Source of the DNA: Megaleporinus macrocephalus | Taxonomy: Eukaryota; Chordata; Actinopteri; Characiformes; Anostomidae | Direction of reading: 5' to 3' | Length of the DNA stretch: 64,000 nucleotides | Assembly (NCBI GenBank): GCA_021613375.1 | Contig: CM038716.1 | Span: forward strand, 16,522,024 to 16,586,023 | Shown: piece by piece, positions 12,612-59,967 of the stretch | How the letters are laid out: every line of letters starts with the position of its first letter | How positions within the stretch are numbered: the stretch's first letter is position 1 | Position numbers and translations under genes: made by a program | Notes under the pieces: generated by a model | What the model was told of the DNA's origin: nothing | The model's input: the letters and a program-made list of their open reading frames with translations, nothing else | Databases searched by the model: none

Positions 12612-14325
12612 GCTTGTGGGAGTATTTCACACAGAAACACAGATTTTAAAATTATTAACATGTAAAGGCTGATTTATACTCCGTCTGCATGCGTTTAAAG
12701 TGATATAGCAGCCACTACCCACATACTTCTCTACGTCAGCTCCGTTGACGTGGTTGCTTAGCAACACGTCCAGTAAAGGGCAGTTCGGAGTACATCAAAC
12801 ATGGCGACGGCGGATGAGCTTGTAGTTCTTTATTTAGTTCAAAACAACTAAAAACGACTGTTTGTCTCCGCCCCGAGGAGAAGCTATTATGGGGAATTTC
12901 TATTGAACGTACAGAACCTCTCTTCAAAAAGTTTCACCGTTTCTTCCTTGTCGTGTCCGTGTGGAAGTGGTCACGTCTTGCACTGTCCCCACGATCTCCG
13001 GCCGTATTGCTTCCTCCCTTCTGTATATGTAAGCTTTCCGAAAACGAATGTATGTACGAAATAAACACAGAGTACGAGCAGAAGGCTCCGTGCGTATCCA
13101 TATTTAACGGTGAGCATAAATGAGCCTTAAAACATGTTTCTTTCAGTAGTAGTCACTTGACTATGCATTGCTTCTTAATCGTCCAGTGTAGATACCCGAG
13201 ACTGTTCTCCATACCGTGAGACGTGAAAGCTATGTGTCATTTGTGCCTCTGAAAGTCCAGTCAGAGCATCTTTTACTCTTTAACCATTTTAGATCACGTG
13301 CGTTTGAGGTACCCTTTAATAAATAAATAAATAAATAAAACAAAAGCAGCTTTCCTCTCTTTGCTTCCTAAACACTATCTTCTGTTTCAAATTTTTCCAT
13401 ACCGCCTTAAATGATGCAGCACTTACAGATGCCAGAATATCACTTCTTTACCATGTAAGGCAGTTGCAAAAGTTTGTGAATCCTATTCTGGAGTAGCCTT
13501 ACTGAACTAATAAACTGGCTGTGCAAACTGTGTGAACCTTTTTTAAAAGTCCAAAGTCTAAACAAAACAGTTTTTTTATGTTTTGTTTTGTTTTTTGTCT
13601 GGCTGTGAACCTTGAAGAGTTGCTGTGTATCACATTTTAATGTGTGCTTGCTAGCTGAAATATGAAGCATTCATGTTACTTATGAACAGTGTTGTTTACT
13701 ATATTTGGCGCATATAAAAGTTCTGCTGCCGAAGTCGACACACACAGGTATTCACTGGACCCCCCTAATCATCTGATGAACTTCACTTGAGCTAATAAAG
13801 GAATTAGCCAGCCTTTAACATGATGTCGGGCATCTCCCCCTTAGAGAAAGTATGGAGACAAAGTTTACATAGTGCTGAAACGGGAACTGAAACGGATGGT
13901 GACTGACGGTTTGTTGTCCAACAGGAACCGGTGTTGTCAAAAGAACAACCAGCGTTTCAGTACAGCAGCCATGTGTCGTTGCAGGCGCCAAGTGGACACA
14001 TGTGGTGAGTTAAATAACCAATTTCCTCTACAAGTCTCCACTCGAAGTCACTAAGGATGTCCTTTGAAAATGTGTTGCAATACAATACATACAGTTTTGG
14101 TCCAAGCAGCCACAACAGCATGAGACTGCTGGTGTTTCATGAAAGCATTAAGGGCTAATTTGATGTGCTTCAAATGAAATGCAGTAATTTGACTTGTAAT
14201 TTTCGTACAGGGGGACGTTTCGCATCGAAAGGACAGATGGCTCCCACTTTGATGTGCGCATTCCACCCTTCTCTCTGGAGAGCAATAAGGATGATAAAGC
14301 GCCCCCTGCTGGTTATACTGTATAA
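8128..14325 (+). CDS. poldip2: DNA polymerase delta-interacting protein 2 (PDIP38), complete
   Basis: Eleven coding exons: 8128-8306, 9144-9225, 10486-10583, 11191-11287, 11565-11640, 11740-11847, 11938-12074, 12180-12206, 12304-12429, 13925-14004 and 14211-14325. All are GT-AG and join in frame to 374 aa (human 368). The N terminus [20 protein letters not shown] is basic and serine-rich, fitting the mitochondrial targeting peptide of this family. From residue 60, [19 protein letters not shown] matches human almost exactly. A YccV-like domain follows (about 80-200; [32 protein letters not shown]), then an ApaG/DUF525 domain (about 241-366; [46 protein letters not shown]). Known partners of the mammalian protein are the p50 subunit of Pol delta, PCNA and PrimPol, with a matrix role linked to ClpXP. 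Exon 8 is only 27 nt. The last residues (KAPPAGYTV) differ from human (KTPPSGLHW). Identification is firm. Confidence 0.96.
8487..8592. repeat. Small foldback (palindromic) MITE in poldip2 intron 1
   Basis: The outer arms AAGTTAGCTTCTTA (8487-8500) and TAAGAAGCTAACTT (8578-8592) are inverted copies. An inner pair, CCACCTTAAATG against CGTTTAAGGTGG, is also inverted. The unit could fold into a long hairpin. A related CCGCCTTAAATGATGCAGCA stretch occurs at about 13404, suggesting a dispersed family. Confidence 0.65.
9311..10413. mobile_element. Kolobok-like non-autonomous DNA transposon in poldip2 intron 2
   Basis: The element is bounded by TTAA on both sides (9307-9310 and 10414-10417). Its ends are AGGGGATCTGTTATGCTTTT on the left and, on the reverse strand, AGGGGAGCTGTTATGCTCAT on the right, so the first 16 bases differ at one position. 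A TTAA target site with this AGGGGA-type end fits Kolobok-like fish elements (piggyBac ends usually begin CCC). The 1.1-kb interior has no transposase ORF. It contains a 20-bp direct tandem duplication at 10162-10201. Confidence 0.75.
12526..12609. repeat. (AT)n microsatellite, 84 bp
   Basis: An uninterrupted AT dinucleotide run in poldip2 intron 9, directly abutting a fragment of the hAT element described next. It may have expanded at the truncated left end of that element. Confidence 0.95.
12610..13235 (+). mobile_element. Truncated hAT MITE (copy A) carrying a nested MITE
   Basis: The flanks of this segment align by eye with the hAT copies at 22.9, 24.3 and 28.8 kb. The left part has GTGGGAGTATTTCACACA..AAACACAGATTTTAAAATTA. 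The right part (13131-13235) has AACATGTTTCTTTCAGTAG, then CTTCTTAATCGTCCAGTGTA and CTGTTCTC. Both terminal inverted repeats are missing, the left replaced by an AT microsatellite. The middle is occupied by a separate element. Confidence 0.7.
12666..13127. mobile_element. Harbinger-like MITE nested in hAT copy A
   Basis: Flanking TAA target copies lie at 12663-12665 and 13128-13130. The left end reads AGGCTGATTTATACTC and the reverse-strand right end AGGCTCATTTATGCTC, 14 of 16 identical. A 3-bp TAA/TTA target site with short inverted ends is the PIF/Harbinger pattern. Two sibling hAT copies show the uninterrupted site, with GTGTAACATGTTTCTTTC in one piece (24.59 and 29.14 kb). No transposase remnant was recognised in the 462 bp. 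Confidence 0.7.
14299..14312 (-). promoter_or_regulatory. CTCF-type core motif overlapping the poldip2 3' coding end
   Basis: The minus strand reads CCAGCAGGGGGCGC, 14 of 14 to CCASYAGRKGGCRS. It overlaps the codons for Lys-Ala-Pro-Pro-Ala-Gly, 11 bases before the stop codon. Binding is inference. Confidence 0.45.
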
Positions 14326-15019
14326 CAAACCCGTACCCTTGGACCAGTGTATTAAAGCTTCCCTTGCTCCTCTATGCTGCTCCATGCACTATGCCTTAGT
14401 GTTTCCCTTTCAGGCGTTCGAGGCGAGATTCGATGTGAAGTGGAAATAACACATCCTGCAGTATTATAACCCTCACTACAGCCATACGTGTAAGTGTTCT
14501 TCAGCACGCAAAGGAACAGCGTGAAAGGGAATGTAGCTCTCAGGTAGCTTGCAAAACAGGTTCAGAGCTTGTAGACTGAGAAGTGCTCGCACTGCGTGAT
14601 GTGAATCGAATGTGATTTTGTTTTTCTTTTTTTCTTTTTTTGGGACTGTTCTCTAAATCAGGTCATAGGCTGCCCCTGTATTTTGATGTGTTCATGCACT
14701 TTTGTTTTCCTTTTAGAGGACATGCTTGAGCAGGATTTAAACCTTTTAACAGTAGCTACTGGTATACGCAAAGAAAGTGTTCCAGCATGTCAGATGAATA
14801 TTGGCTACTGGAGATAGTGCTGGTTTTAAGAATAGCCATGTCTATTGAGATGTCTGTTCTAAATCTGATTGCACTGCACTTCTTATCGGAGTGTGTTTGG
14901 ACATATACGGTTGGTTTGTTCTGAGAAATGACAACATCTAGAAATGTCGAGTGTGTTGATGATAAATTATGTCATGGCTGATGATGTATTGTAAATAGGA
15001 ATGTAAAGGCATAAATAAA
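14326..15019 (+). other. Putative 3' UTR of poldip2 with poly(A) signal
   Basis: Sequence between the stop codon and a canonical AATAAA at 15014-15019 (within CATAAATAAATGTGCATTTTG). No ORF of note. A transcript end near 15.04 kb is expected, just before the dispersed repeat that starts at about 15.06 kb. Confidence 0.65.
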
Positions 15020-15055
15020 TGTGCATTTTGAAACTTGCTGTGAAAATCCTTTAAT

Positions 15056-16130
15056 TTTTAAGTCAAGTTTATTTGTATAGTGCTTTTTAAAACAATGTTG
15101 TGTCAAGCAGCTTTACAGAGTTTTGAAAACAGACAGTTACAACCAAGGGCGTAGGAGCGGGTTTGACATTGGGGGAGGGGCACATTGGCTAATATAAATG
15201 AAAGCCCACCCTATTCCCTAGATATTACCTATAAGCTGATTTCACTGTAGGTAAGGTAGTAAATTACTGTATGTATAGTGACATAGAGCAACATTTGTGG
15301 AATTACAGTAAATTGCAAATAAAGAAAATACATTATCTGTGCGTCTGTTTATTATTAGATAAATCCAATTAAATATCACTTTATAAACTAAACTAGATTC
15401 TCCACATTACATGGTACTGTTGCCAGAAAACACAACTGTCTTTTCGTTGTTAAAATAATTGGTTTAACCATATACTGTCAGCTTGTGAGAAACAAATTAA
15501 CTTTAAAAGAAAAAAACGTTTTTTTACTATAATCTTTAGGGTGCTGGGACTCAATTTAAACCTAAACTAGTGCTAGCTCCGCCCCTGGTCTGCAGTTTGG
15601 GGCGTGACCAGAGAGTAATGTGCCTTTCTGACTAAAGTTAATATAAACGTTAGCTAACCCAAACCCTCGTAGTCTGTTACCATAACAACACATTGTACTA
15701 AATCCGTTTTATTGCAGTATACACAAACCTTAACAAAGTAAAGACCAGCTAACAACCAGAGCCTGTTGCTAACAACAAACACAGCATGTGAATTGCGAAG
15801 TTTGCCAAAACGCGCTTTTAAAATAAAGTGGTTTTTACAGATCTACCTGTTTCTGATATTGTGTGTGACACGTTCCCCTCATCCCCCCGGTTCCTACGCC
15901 AATGGTTACAACATAGATCCCCCAGTGAGCAAACCAGAGGCAACAGTGGCAAGGAAAAACTCCCTCAGACTGGAGGAAGAAACCTTGGGAGGAACCAAGA
16001 CCCAGAAGGAGAGACCCATCATCCTCTGGTCAAACAGTATTTACAATTTAGTAAACTAAATATCAAAGAGTCTCTGTTTGAAATCTGGAGGGCAAAGCTT
16101 TAGAAGCTGCACAGGTAGAGGCAGTCTAGT
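15056..16130 (+). repeat. Common teleost dispersed repeat, split by a hAT insertion
   Basis: The left part (15056-15143) contains AAGTTTATTTGTATAGTGCT and AAGCAGCTTTACAGA. The right part (15905-16130) contains GTGAGCAAACCAGAGGCAAC, GCAAGGAAAAACTCCCTCAG and GGAAGAAACCTTGGGAGGAA. These are the two halves of a repeat found in very many fish genomes (recognised from memory). The halves become continuous when the 761-bp hAT element is removed. Small ORFs on the right half are by-products of this repeat, not genes. The right boundary is approximate. Confidence 0.7.
15144..15904. mobile_element. Non-autonomous hAT transposon with 8-bp target duplication
   Basis: An exact direct duplication GTTACAAC flanks the element (15136-15143 and 15905-15912). 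Its ends are CAAGGGCGTAGGAGCGGG on the left and CATTGGCGTAGGAACCGGG on the reverse strand at the right. The 8-bp duplication and the CA..GGCGTAGGA ends are the hAT pattern. There is no transposase ORF in 761 bp. An internal TAGCTCCGCCCCTGG at about 15580 resembles another hAT end, so this may be a composite. Confidence 0.75.
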
Positions 16131-16330
16131 GAGCTGAAACAGTCTCATCCTATCTCAATGCGGGTGCATCTGGATGCCACAGTGATGTAACTGAGGGTGT
16201 AGCAGTTGACACAAAGGGACAGGAGAGCTGGCTGGTGATGGTTGAGGAAGAGGCCCTGATGGTCAGTCCTCCAACAGCGTTCAACAGACGGGAGGACAGT
16301 CATTACTGTAATATGTGGTTATGTTTATAA

Positions 16331-16916
16331 CGACTAGCCACTTTATTAAAACCACCTTCTTGTTTCTTCACTCCTCGTCCAACCTCGCTTACCATAAAGG
16401 AGCACTATGCAAACTTTTTGCCCCTTTTACCCTGTTGTCAGTGGTCAGGTGATGGATCAGTCACTGCAGGGACACTGACAAGGTGGAATTTTTAAACACA
16501 TTAGAGTCACTGCTGCACTGAGAATAGTCCACTAACTACAAACAGCATCATGAGGCCACTGGAGAAGGACTAGAGGTTGACGCACAAACTGTACAGAATC
16601 AGATAAGCTATTGGCTCTGACTTTAACTTTGCAAGGTGGACCAACAAGGTAGGGGTATCTAACAGAGTGGACAGTGAGTGGACACAGTGCTTAAAACCTA
16701 TGTCTGATCCACTCCACCACCACGTCATCGCAGTGCTAAGAAAGATCCCCAGCCAAATATCATCTGCTCTGTGGTGAATGAAAGATGGCTAACCATGTTT
16801 GCTAAGAAACAGATCTACTCCAGTCTGTAATTGTAGAACTGATGCTGATGTAAAGGATGCTGATTTAATAGACGGTGAGTGTAGAAACGAGGGGTTTTTG
16901 ATGAAGTGACTGGTTG
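16331..16916. repeat. Foldback-type DNA repeat, related to the one at 52.5 kb
   Basis: The left end ACTAGCCACTTTATTAAAAC with TTGTTTCTTCACTC is an imperfect inverted copy of the right end (GTGTAGAAACGAGGGGTTTT, GAAGTGACTGGTTGG). Internal motifs CCCCTTTTACCCTGT, GTGGACAGTGAGTGGACACA and ATCATCTGCTCTGTGGTG recur in the element at 52.5-53.5 kb. It is a diverged, non-coding copy. Superfamily not assigned; target duplication not clear. Confidence 0.6.
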
Positions 16917-17099
16917 GTTTACACATACAGTACAGAGAGAAGGAGGAAAGGTTCAGACAGCACTTACAGCTCCTACTTGTACTGCAGTATTTTGCGTTAG
17001 GGACAATAATGGACAGTTCCTATAGCTTCCCTTTTTACCAACACAGGTACAGGACCGCATTAGGACATACAGCATCCCCGCTATAGGGGGATGTCAGTG

Positions 17100-19400
17100 C
17101 ATTAGTAGACTATACGTCTTGTCTCAAGTATGTAGAGTGTGTTTTATTTATGGAAGTTTTGCTGGTTGACTGAGCATGTTCCTTGAACTACAGCACCTCC
17201 TGGAGCTTTTGCTGCTGAATTATGTGTTGCTTGTTCTGTTTTTTACTGCTTTTCTTTCAAGTGCTAACTATACGGTACAGACCTGGTGTTCTTAGAAGTC
17301 TCATATTCTTCCATCCTATTTATTTATTTATGGAGTTCTCCGACCTGAACCCTGTCTGCTACATATGCACTGTTACCACAGACATTAATTTCTCTTTCTC
17401 TACATGGCACCTGCTTCAGCTCCTTGTTTTTGTTATGAGTGTTTTTCTATAGTGATGAGTTTACATGTTAAAGATTACAATAATCTAAAACATCTAAAAC
17501 GCTGTAACTCGTAAGTCATCCACATTTGTACAGTTACCACTAGGTGTCAGTATAGAGTAATATATCCATTCTAATGTGTGTAGTGCTAGAGAGGGTGAGA
17601 GCAGTGATGAGAAGAAACCGCATAGGGGTCAGTGTGCTGCAGTCCAGCAGCCAAAACAGCCCCTCATTGTCTGCTTACAGAGCTGTGTGACTGAATTTGT
17701 TTGGTTAGCAACTTTCTACCTACAGACTGTGGAACAGTCATTCAGTCCAGTTTTTCTTAAACCTGCTCCAGACGAGCCATATTACCGTATAGTATAAAGA
17801 ATTCCTTGATTCAACACACCTCATCCAGCTCTTTAACTGATCACTGAGCTCTGCCTGAGCTGGATCAGTTGGGAATAGTCCAGTGCAGAATTGAGAAAAT
17901 CTGATTTAGTATAGTAGGAAGGATCAGTGAGTGCCTGACAGGGCAGGAAGGGGTATTTCACAAAGCAGGATTTCTTAATTTAGACTAAAAAAGACTAAAA
18001 CATTTACTAAAACAAAAACTCTAATAATAATAATATTTCCTCTAGACTTGTAAGAATTAAATAGAGAGGACTTGTTGTTAGACATCATATTAAAATGGAA
18101 GATAGGTAATACAGGACCTTACACAGATGTTGTCCTACCTTAGAGTCTGTTAATAACTGAAATAGCTGTGAAAGGGGTCTTCCATGTAAAAACTTTTTAA
18201 CTTTCAGGAGTGAGTTAAAAACAGCACTATCCTTCAGACGGTCATGATTGTGTAGTTAATTTTAATGTTCCTCAGTATCACCTTCACCCTCTTTAAACTT
18301 ATGTAAGATGACATAATTCATTTGTCAAACAAGGGAGGGGCAAAGTTGTGATGTCCACCCTATTATAAGAAAAGCACAGTCCCTCTTCCTCAATGTTAAA
18401 CTGTTTACTCACCAGTCTAGAAGAAACATTTCAGCATCAACCCGTTACTTAATAGAGCTGTCTTTGGCAGTGAAAAGCAATGCCAGTGTTAACTCTTTTG
18501 CTCCTATTTAACCATTAAACCCATAATGCAGTCACAATGTTGTCTACTTATATAGAAAGTAAAAAATTGGGGCGGTTCATGTTGTCTTAACAAGGTTGTC
18601 ACAACCTCACTACTTATTAACGTTGTATTATGACCACATGTTGGCAACTTGTGTTGGCAACAAGCTAAATTTCATGGAGTTCTAGACAGATATAATGGAG
18701 TGTATGGAGGAATGTATCATCAACACAAGGAATGCTGTTAACACTAAAACAATAGTTTGTTTGCTGCCAAATGCAGTTTGTTGCTGAGAGGGGTAATAGT
18801 GATAATAATAGTTATCTGCCAAAGGCTTCAGCATTTACTGGCCTTTTCATTAGCTACCCATACTTAAATGATATCACCAGGAGCAGGACCTGGCACTACC
18901 CAATCTGCACCCCGCCATACACTCCTTCACATTTTAAAATGCTTTCTGTTTTGCAACCACATAAATGTGTTAATAAATGTATTAGTAGATTTATTCTCTT
19001 GTGTTGTTTAATGCTGTAACCGCTATATAAGCGGTCTCAGTTATGTTGGTATCGTGTTGGTTTAGCTCAAGAGCACTGTGGTTGAACCTTGGTTGAAATG
19101 GATTCTTAGTTAATTTACACTTTGATGCATGGGTCATGAAATTATGGCCCCTCTGATATGATGGCTATTAGATGGCTATTATTTTTTACTGCATTGTTTG
19201 TATGTAGACGCTGTTATTTAATGACCTACATAATGCACACTACATTTGGAACTGAAACCGAACTTTTATTTTGTGCAGCTTTGTTCACGCTGCAGGGTAA
19301 TGTTTTATATAGTAAGGGCAGATTGCTAACCAAACAGGGAAGAGTGCAAAAACAAAACACGTCGGTTTTAAACTGCTGAAAAATGAGAACACACATGATG
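17100..19400. other. Intergenic DNA between poldip2 and lrrc75a
   Basis: No exon-like ORF recognised. The stretch is AT-rich with simple dispersed-repeat traces. TATTTCACAAAGCAGGATTT at about 17955 recurs in similar form near 61800, and the 18760-18900 region resembles 60078-60220. A 13/14 CTCF-type core (CCACTAGGTGTCAG, plus strand) lies at 17537-17550. Confidence 0.5.
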
Positions 19401-19628
19401 TAGTGCGCAGAGCTGATCTGTGCGTGTGGGAATGTGGTGCGCATGCGCGGTGCAAACCAGGTAGCGGGCGCGGATCGGGTAGCGTCAGGATTCAACATGC
19501 TCGACAAGAAGTTAGAATATGCTGTCGGGGCAGTGCTACTACTTCATCCTCTCATAGTAGTAGAAGTTTTGACCATGCAAGGCTTTTGTTTTTTTTGTGT
19601 ACAAGATTAATGTTTTAAAAGTCGGACA

Positions 19629-19642
19629 CCGCCATCTAGCGT
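19629..19642 (-). promoter_or_regulatory. Weak CTCF-type core motif upstream of lrrc75a
   Basis: The minus strand reads ACGCTAGATGGCGG, 12 of 14 to the core consensus. It lies at the left edge of the CpG-rich region upstream of lrrc75a. The match is weaker than those at 2465, 14299 and 28623. Confidence 0.3.
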
Positions 19643-20183
19643 CGCCTTGGTTACCTATTTTGCTAACTTTCGAAGGCAGGACTGCAGCGGTTAATGCACC
19701 TCAGAGCCCGATAGGCACGTTGTGTAAATGCTTTGTTAATTTGTGATAATGTGATAATAATATCTGCTTCTGCGCTGTAAACTATAAACTCAATTTAATA
19801 ACCCTGCTCTCCACCTGCTCACTATCGCGTGCTGAGACGGAGTCTGGTTAGCTTCTGTAGCTAGATATCTCTATACTCAGGCGTGTCGTCAACACCGTTA
19901 TTTCCTCACATTGTGATCAATTTTATTTATTTTTTGGAACGTTTTAAACTAAATGCCTCACAAAATGCCCCCTTCGGACTACTGCCACTGTTTTCACTGC
20001 AGGTTTGTTATATAGTTTGTGAATAGTTATGTGTGACGGTTCATTAGTTTGAATAAAAGGCCAAATAGTTGCTGTAGCTCACTGTAAACAGAGCCGCTCC
20101 GATTAGCGCTCAGTGAGTGAGCAGCGGCGTGTTATCAGACCTAAGCTGAACCGAGAGATGTTGTTCACGGCTCAACCCCTCCC

Positions 20184-20219
<36 letters not shown>

Positions 20220-20225
20220 AGAGAG
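20184..20225. repeat. (GA)n-rich tract in the lrrc75a 5' region
   Basis: AG/GA dinucleotides with a few GGGAGAGGGAGA interruptions. GA tracts near promoters can mark the core promoter or 5' UTR, but this is not diagnostic. Confidence 0.85.
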
Positions 20226-21217
20226 TGTCAGTGCAGTACGTTGACACACACGCGCGCTCACACACTAGCCTGCAATAGTCCGTGAAAAGGATGCAGCCCA
20301 ACCCGAAAACACTCCAGCTTCACCCGGGACACACCTGAGCGAGGTCGCATCTCCTGGAAAATAACTGAGACGGAGAGCAGAAGACCCGGAGCGGATACGG
20401 AGATCAGCTGCTCGTCATTGACATTACACTTGATGGGGAAAAGCGAGGATGGGCCAGGAGGAGACGGACTCCCCGCTAGCGAGCTTTACTTTCCGTCATG
20501 AAGGAGCGCCGTCCAGTGTGTGTACGAGCGGACATGTGAGACATTAGCGCTTTTTAGCCCATGGAGGAGCTTTCGGTGTGCCTGCTCTCTAACAGGGCGA
20601 TGTTCTGCAGGGGGAAGAAGTGCGTGTCGGTAGTTTGAGCTTTGGAGGGTTCTCCCCCCTCAGCGCCTCGGCCATGCTGCAGGCTTTAGCATCCGAGCTC
20701 TTCCCTACTTGAGGGGGGCTCTGAACTAGGCTAACACTTCTCCACTACATTTGTCGGGTTTTTTGCGTCCTCGCCGTTTTGATTCCGACCTGACTGGGAT
20801 GCTCATTTGTGGGATATTTTTGTGGGAACATTTCAGAGGACCTTGCTGCACCTGTCGGGGTTTAAATGGCCTTGTTAGATAGTGTGACTGCTAAAGTTTA
20901 GAAAATAAATGGACGAGCGAAAGTAAACAGTGAGTTTACTGCTCGCGCCGAACTACAGTCGCTAATTTCTTTTCGGAGAGGAAACAACAGCGCCGCGAAA
21001 CTCGGCTTTTTATAGCTTGTTTATCTGTGAGGACCGTCGTTCCAGGTGTGAAGGTGGGCAGAACCTCTCAGCATGTTCATAAGAATGAACTTTACCGCTG
21101 TCGTGTTATCAGGTCAGTAACTGAGCTTTACTCTGTTAACGCCTCCTGTTAGTGAGACCGGTGTGAGGTAACGTTAGTTAAAGCTGGTCTCGGCACTGAG
21201 TTTGGGTTAATCCAGCC

Positions 21218-57851
<36,634 letters not shown>

Positions 57852-58081
57852 GTGCACTCGCTTTATCTAGAAATCGCAGCCTTTAAGCCTGTCTTGTCCA
57901 ATTGGGAAAAGATAAAAGAAGACAGAAGACACTCTGCGCAGCTTTGGACTGTTTATGGGTCAGCGCTTCTAGTCAGAAGTGAGGGTTATCTAGGTAGTGA
58001 AGGAACAGATTCTGAGGCTTTGACGGCCTGTGCTTAAATATAAGGGACGTTTTGTCAAATCAATGATATATTGTGAATAAA
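57852..58081 (+). other. Putative 3' UTR of lrrc75a with poly(A) signal
   Basis: A short 3' UTR ending at a canonical AATAAA (58076-58081). No repeat within it. A longer isoform cannot be excluded. Confidence 0.6.
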
Positions 58082-58707
58082 AATAACACTGTATACCGCA
58101 TAAGAGGTACAGCCACCATATTGTAAACACTTTAAAATCCTGTGCAGTTCGAAGGCTTCTCTATCAGGTATTGCCCCTTAGATATACTGTCATAGCAATG
58201 GACCTTTATAGGGCTGTCACCATCAATGACATTAGTAACTGAGTGATCTATGGTATTAGATATGATATACACTTATATAACAAACAATAACAAGTGTCTA
58301 GATACAAATACTCTATTAACTTCAAACATAAAGTAGGGAACCTTTAAAAAGAATTCATAGCGATATAAACTATGTGGTGATATACATCATTATCATTGAG
58401 ATTGAGAATTTTAATTAGGGACACAATAAATTGGTAATTTCTTCATATACATGTTTGTCAATGCCGTTACAATACATACACATTTATAAAATATAGAAAT
58501 TAGTAATCGAGCTGCCTGAGGTAGCTCTATAGAGAAGTGTAGTATTTATATGTAGAGAGTTACAGTAAAAATACAGTAAAAGTACCAACATTTTAATCTT
58601 TTCAAATACAATAAATACAGTGTCACTAGAAATATTTGCCAAGTCTTAACAATTATCCAATGCCGATACATCCTTTGATGCCAAAATGCTGATATGATGG
58701 TATTAAT

Positions 58708-59195
58708 TAGAGATGGAAGGATCGATCGGCTATGTATCTGTCTTTTTTTTTTTTTTTATCAAAATATGTGATCGGTAATTGGCCAATATGTCTCCAGTTT
58801 AGCCGATCACAAGAGCCGATCGATGGCATTTATTAAATTAGCCTAATTTCTGTATTTCCAGCTAGCCTTTCATCCAGGAAGAGGAGCCCTGCGTAAACCC
58901 CCCTTCGGCCAGGTCCCTGCAATTCCTATCTGAACCAGCAAACAGCCGAGCTAGCACGCACAGCTAACACAAAACAAACAACTCAGAACACCGTGCAGAC
59001 CAGATCTGACCGATTTGAACAGTACAGCAGCAACAACAGCCAGAAAGCTAATGGAGTTCATAGCGCTAGATAACCGTGTTTCATGACTTGCTTGCGCTAA
59101 TAACTACATGTAGCTCTGCCGTGGCATATAGCCCCGCCCTCGATTGGTATCGACGATAGGTATTGGCCTCAAAAACGCTGATCGGTCCATCTCTA
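58708..59195. mobile_element. hAT MITE with perfect 8-bp target duplication
   Basis: GTATTAAT is duplicated exactly at 58700-58707 and 59196-59203. The ends are TAGAGATGGAAGGATCGATC and, on the reverse strand, TAGAGATGGACCGATCAGCG; the first 10 bases are identical. Subterminal GCCGATC/GATCGGC motifs recur. A T-run lies at about 58743. No transposase ORF in 488 bp. Confidence 0.85.
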
Positions 59196-59953
59196 GTATT
59201 AATTCATGTTTTTATCAATTGAAAATTTGAGTCAATTAATCGTGACAGCCCTAAACATTTACCTATGTGCCTGTTTGACCCTGCTGGAGAGGAGCATGTG
59301 CAAATGCGCTTGTGCATGTATGATAGTATGAATACGAAGGTGCTCACACGCTTTTCCACTGCACACAGTGTGAGACACGGAGAGGTGATGAACGAAAAAA
59401 AATAACGCCTGAGATCAGAAGTCTAGCTCAGGCATGTTTAATATTCTCTCCACCTATGCATCACACCCTCCTCCCCAGCAGCATTAAACCTGTTCAGCTT
59501 CTGTTGAATATGCATGTCCCCCCGTGTCAGAGTGCACCTGACCACAACAGAGGGAAAACCAAATATTTCACACAGATGCCCCCAAGTAGACTTTAGAAAG
59601 AACAGTGCCTAATGAAGGAATGGCACCAAAGATGGAGATGGAGGTGGACAACATTAAACATGAAGATACAAAACCAGTCTCAAAAATTGGCATAGTATGT
59701 GAAATGCTAATAAAGATAGAACGTGAATAGTAAATTCTGTTTGACCTGTAGTAAACTGAAAACAATATTTGATGACTTATCATGAGTTGTTTTTGTATAT
59801 GTGCTTAGTCCACATTTCCTGCTTGATACACATTAAAAAAAGGTGGGACAGGATCATGTGTACCACTGTATTACATCACTTTTCCTTTAAACAACATTTG
59901 AAAGAGTTTAAAATGTGAAATGTTTAAGATATTGCAACCTGTTCATACTCCAA

Positions 59954-59967
59954 ACAGTAGGGGGCAG
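59954..59967 (+). promoter_or_regulatory. CTCF-type core motif (13/14)
   Basis: ACAGTAGGGGGCAG differs from CCASYAGRKGGCRS only at the first base. It is outside any recognised repeat, 2.1 kb after the lrrc75a stop codon. Confidence 0.35.

Larger units (their letters stand above)
19400..21217 (+). promoter_or_regulatory. CpG-rich promoter and 5' UTR region of lrrc75a
   Basis: Base composition changes sharply from AT-rich to GC- and CpG-rich DNA that continues into the first coding exon. A (GA)n tract lies at 20184-20225. Several short upstream ORFs are present: 20433-20501 (22 codons before the stop) and 21073-21120 (15 codons). The transcription start is not visible; I expect it between about 20.1 and 20.4 kb. 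ATCAG/GTCAGT at 21112 looks like a splice donor, so an alternative first exon is possible. Confidence 0.55.

Noticed and set aside
12232..12672. 146-codon ORF ending in an Ile-Tyr repeat
   Set aside because: It is poldip2 exon 9 read through its donor into intron and an AT microsatellite.
15766..16103. Two overlapping plus ORFs of 91 and 97 codons with PPVSKPEATVARKNSLRLEE
   Set aside because: They lie on the common teleost dispersed repeat and the adjoining hAT end; the peptide recurs in fish genomes as repeat translation.
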